This document shows, in pieces, positions 62,101 through 64,000 of a stretch of DNA of 64,000 nucleotides; within the stretch, counting starts at the first letter, position 1, and each line of letters starts with the position of its first letter. Under the pieces are notes generated by a model. The model was not told where the DNA came from and searched no databases. It saw nothing but the letters and a program-made list of their open reading frames with translations. Origin of the DNA: Apostichopus japonicus (lineage: Eukaryota; Echinodermata; Holothuroidea; Aspidochirotida; Stichopodidae); assembly GCF_037975245.1 (NCBI RefSeq), contig NC_092568.1:11865501-11929500 (forward strand), written 5' to 3'. The position numbers and the translations under genes are program-made.

Positions 62101-63477
62101 ATCTTTTGAAGTATTTTAAGAAGAGCAGATCGCGTTATGTTAAAATTCATTTCATTCATATTTTAAATAAATAAATCCAACTCACCACTAATACTGGTCT
62201 GCAAACTGAATTGTTTGTTTGTTGTTGTTTGCTTTCCAGCTAAAACAAGAAACCTTCGGTTTGAGTTGTTATCTTATTCGCCTTCAGTTGGTATGAAGAC
62301 ACTCCATCTGTCAGAGAAAGGAAAGAAGAATCCATTAATATCGCTGAAACAATATACTTACAGTGTTGATGACTTTAAGGCTATATGTCTACTTGTTGTA
62401 ATTAGTCAAGGAGTCGTAATAGCTCCATGAATTAATCCTTCTCACATCACTGTTTATCCCTTCTATACCTCCAGATGTTACAGTATATATTGAGCATAAG
62501 GTAGCCCCCCCCCCCCTCCTCCCCAAATGGATCTCCAAAGAGATGGAAACACCTTTACAAGGACATGTGACACAATATGACGGTACTTACCAGTCCAATA
62601 GTACATGTATTTGGTAGCTGTCTTGGTACCGGTTGGATCTGAAAGAAATATGAAGAAGCAGTTTGAAGTAAGAATTTAAAATTATTGGTTAGAATTTAAC
62701 ACAAAAATCAATCAAAACTCCTTGATGTAAACAAACAATCTATTTTTCTCACCTGTTAGAGTTTCCTCGGTGATTTGGATCTGATCAGGGCCTACAAAGA
62801 GTGACAAATTATGTTATATTTGAAAGACTTTTATTACATAAATCTACGGTTTATTACCTTGAGTAAAAATTATAGAAAGAAATGAAAGATTACTATTTAA
62901 ATTTTTCAAATCAATTGAGTATTAACTTTTCTTGCGCACACTTTTTACAATTTCACTCAATACTCACCAGTTGAGCTTTTGAAGGTATACTGGTAAAAAG
63001 CCACGGTGTGACCTGAAAAGCGAAAAAAATATGACCTTTCTCGTCAAAATGTGATAATTACAAGTAACTATTTGACACGGGACTGCAGAGACTTCCCCAA
63101 GTGACCGACCCCCACGGCCCACCCCCTCCCATGTGTTGAAAAGGAAGATATACCTAAATGCTATAATATAATGTAACTATATATTATAGCCTACCGACTA
63201 CAGTGAGTGTTACTTTACCTTCACATCTCGTTGTTGTGGTCTGTTGAGTGTGTTGGCCCTGAATATCTGCAGCGTGAATAAAATTGGCTAAAGTTTTTAT
63301 AAACTTAAAAAAAACATTTGTTTTGACAATGATAGTTTGTATTTCTTCCCTTTTTCAAAAGTCACGAAAATTATGAAATACTGAGTGGAAATAAAATATG
63401 TATCTTACCAGACCAGGTAGAGGTAGTATCATCTTGTTTATGCACCTCGAAGCCAGCAGAGGTCTTGTACTGCTCGA
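59115..63477 (-). CDS. Microexon gene copy 4, partial, exons 15-16 deleted
   Basis: Exons visible: 63409-63477 (exon 9), 63219-63266, 62968-63012, 62753-62791, 62591-62638, 62254-62307 (exon 14), 62186-62239 (exon 17), 61799-61852, 61458-61505, 61148-61198, 60800-60844, 60391-60438, 59578-59640, 59115-59143. The window ends just before exon 8, so the 5' part is unseen. A deletion of about 740 bp relative to copy 3 removed exons 15 and 16 and most of the adjoining introns. Exons 14 and 17 are now 14 nt apart (62240-62253), too short for a normal intron; retention would read into an in-frame TAG. A productive transcript must skip exon 14 or 17, which keeps the frame. Close to copy 3 elsewhere; exon 11 has several replacements. 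Confidence 0.65.
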
Positions 63478-64000
63478 CTACAAAAAAAACACATTCAAGA
63501 ACATGTTTTGAGGCTTATTTTAGAGCTTAATCAGATAATAAAGTGTCGCTAATAATCTGTAAGGGGTAAGGGATGGGGGGGGGGGGGGTAACGTCGCTAC
63601 TCCTCTTATATCAGAAGGAACTTTTTTCCTCGATATGTCACTAAATAAGACTCGTTTTTGAGGGTCATAGGTTTAATTCTATTAAATGAAAGTATATGTG
63701 AAATCACATTAAGAGTTTAGTTGTTGCACCTACTAAGACCACTTCACTCTTAATACATGCAAGTAATTTTAGTCACTGTGAAAGTGCTTCAACATTCAGT
63801 CGGAAGGGAAGTGGAGAGGGGAAAGGGAGTGATGGAAAGAGAAGAAGAGCATGTCAGTAAAATGAGTGGAGAGCAGGTAAGGTAGGGTAAGAAAGGGCGT
63901 TGGATGAGGGGGTTGGGGTATAGAGAAGGTCTGCATCTAATACAAAGACCCAGTAGTTAATTAGAATTCTATCAAATTTAGTAAAAACAATACCACATTC
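63478..64000. other. Intron 8 of gene copy 4, cut by window end
   Basis: Matches intron 8 of copy 3 (48767-49294), with a poly-G tract near 63577-63588 and a purine-rich stretch; no minisatellite. No exon is seen before the window ends. Confidence 0.6.

Larger units (their letters stand above)
52991..64000. repeat. Tandem unit 4, cut by the window end
   Basis: Fourth copy, starting inside the unit relative to units 2 and 3: its first about 610 bp are missing at the junction. It keeps the AT-rich palindromic satellite segment shared with unit 1, and its gene half closely matches unit 3 (type B). The window ends just before gene exon 8. Confidence 0.85.

Overview
The window is AT-rich animal-type nuclear DNA: spliced genes with very short exons, GT-AG introns, cut-and-paste transposon insertions with 8-bp target duplications, a possible tRNA-derived SINE, minisatellites and many poly-C runs. 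Nothing points to a bacterium or virus. The exact organism cannot be fixed from the sequence; a marine invertebrate is a guess from the general look only.

The main content is a head-to-tail tandem array. After about 5.1 kb of DNA in which I see no gene, a block of about 15-16 kb is present nearly four times (5131-21071, 21072-36368, 36369-about 52990, about 52991 to the window end). Each block holds the same minus-strand gene in its right-hand half and a non-coding spacer in its left-hand half. The gene is hidden from an ORF scan because it is built from 24 very small exons (36-78 nt for the 22 internal ones, except in the divergent third copy where they are 36-78 nt too). I assembled it by hand from splice signals, reading frame and comparison between copies. 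Every internal exon is a multiple of three and starts and ends in phase 1, so any exon can be skipped or duplicated without a frameshift. The predicted product is 424 residues in copies 1 and 2. It has a basic/aromatic N-terminal part and a Thr/Ser/Gln-rich C-terminal part made of 13-23-residue modules that often begin Asp-Gly. I do not recognise the protein family.

Copies 1 and 2 (type A) carry a 27-bp minisatellite between exons 8 and 9. Copies 3 and 4 (type B) lack it and are divergent around exons 5-8. Copy 3 has lost exon 2. Copy 4 has lost exons 15 and 16 and keeps only a 14-nt gap between exons 14 and 17. Its 5' part lies beyond the window.

The spacers contain the last small coding exon and presumptive 3' UTR of each gene, a possible tRNA-headed SINE, a second tRNA-like segment, and homopolymer and satellite tracts. 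Copy 1 has a 394-bp hAT-like insertion and copy 3 a 1.75-kb one, each with clean empty sites in sister units. At the 1/2 and 2/3 unit boundaries lies a fossil 282-nt exon related to exons 6-8, broken by in-frame stops.
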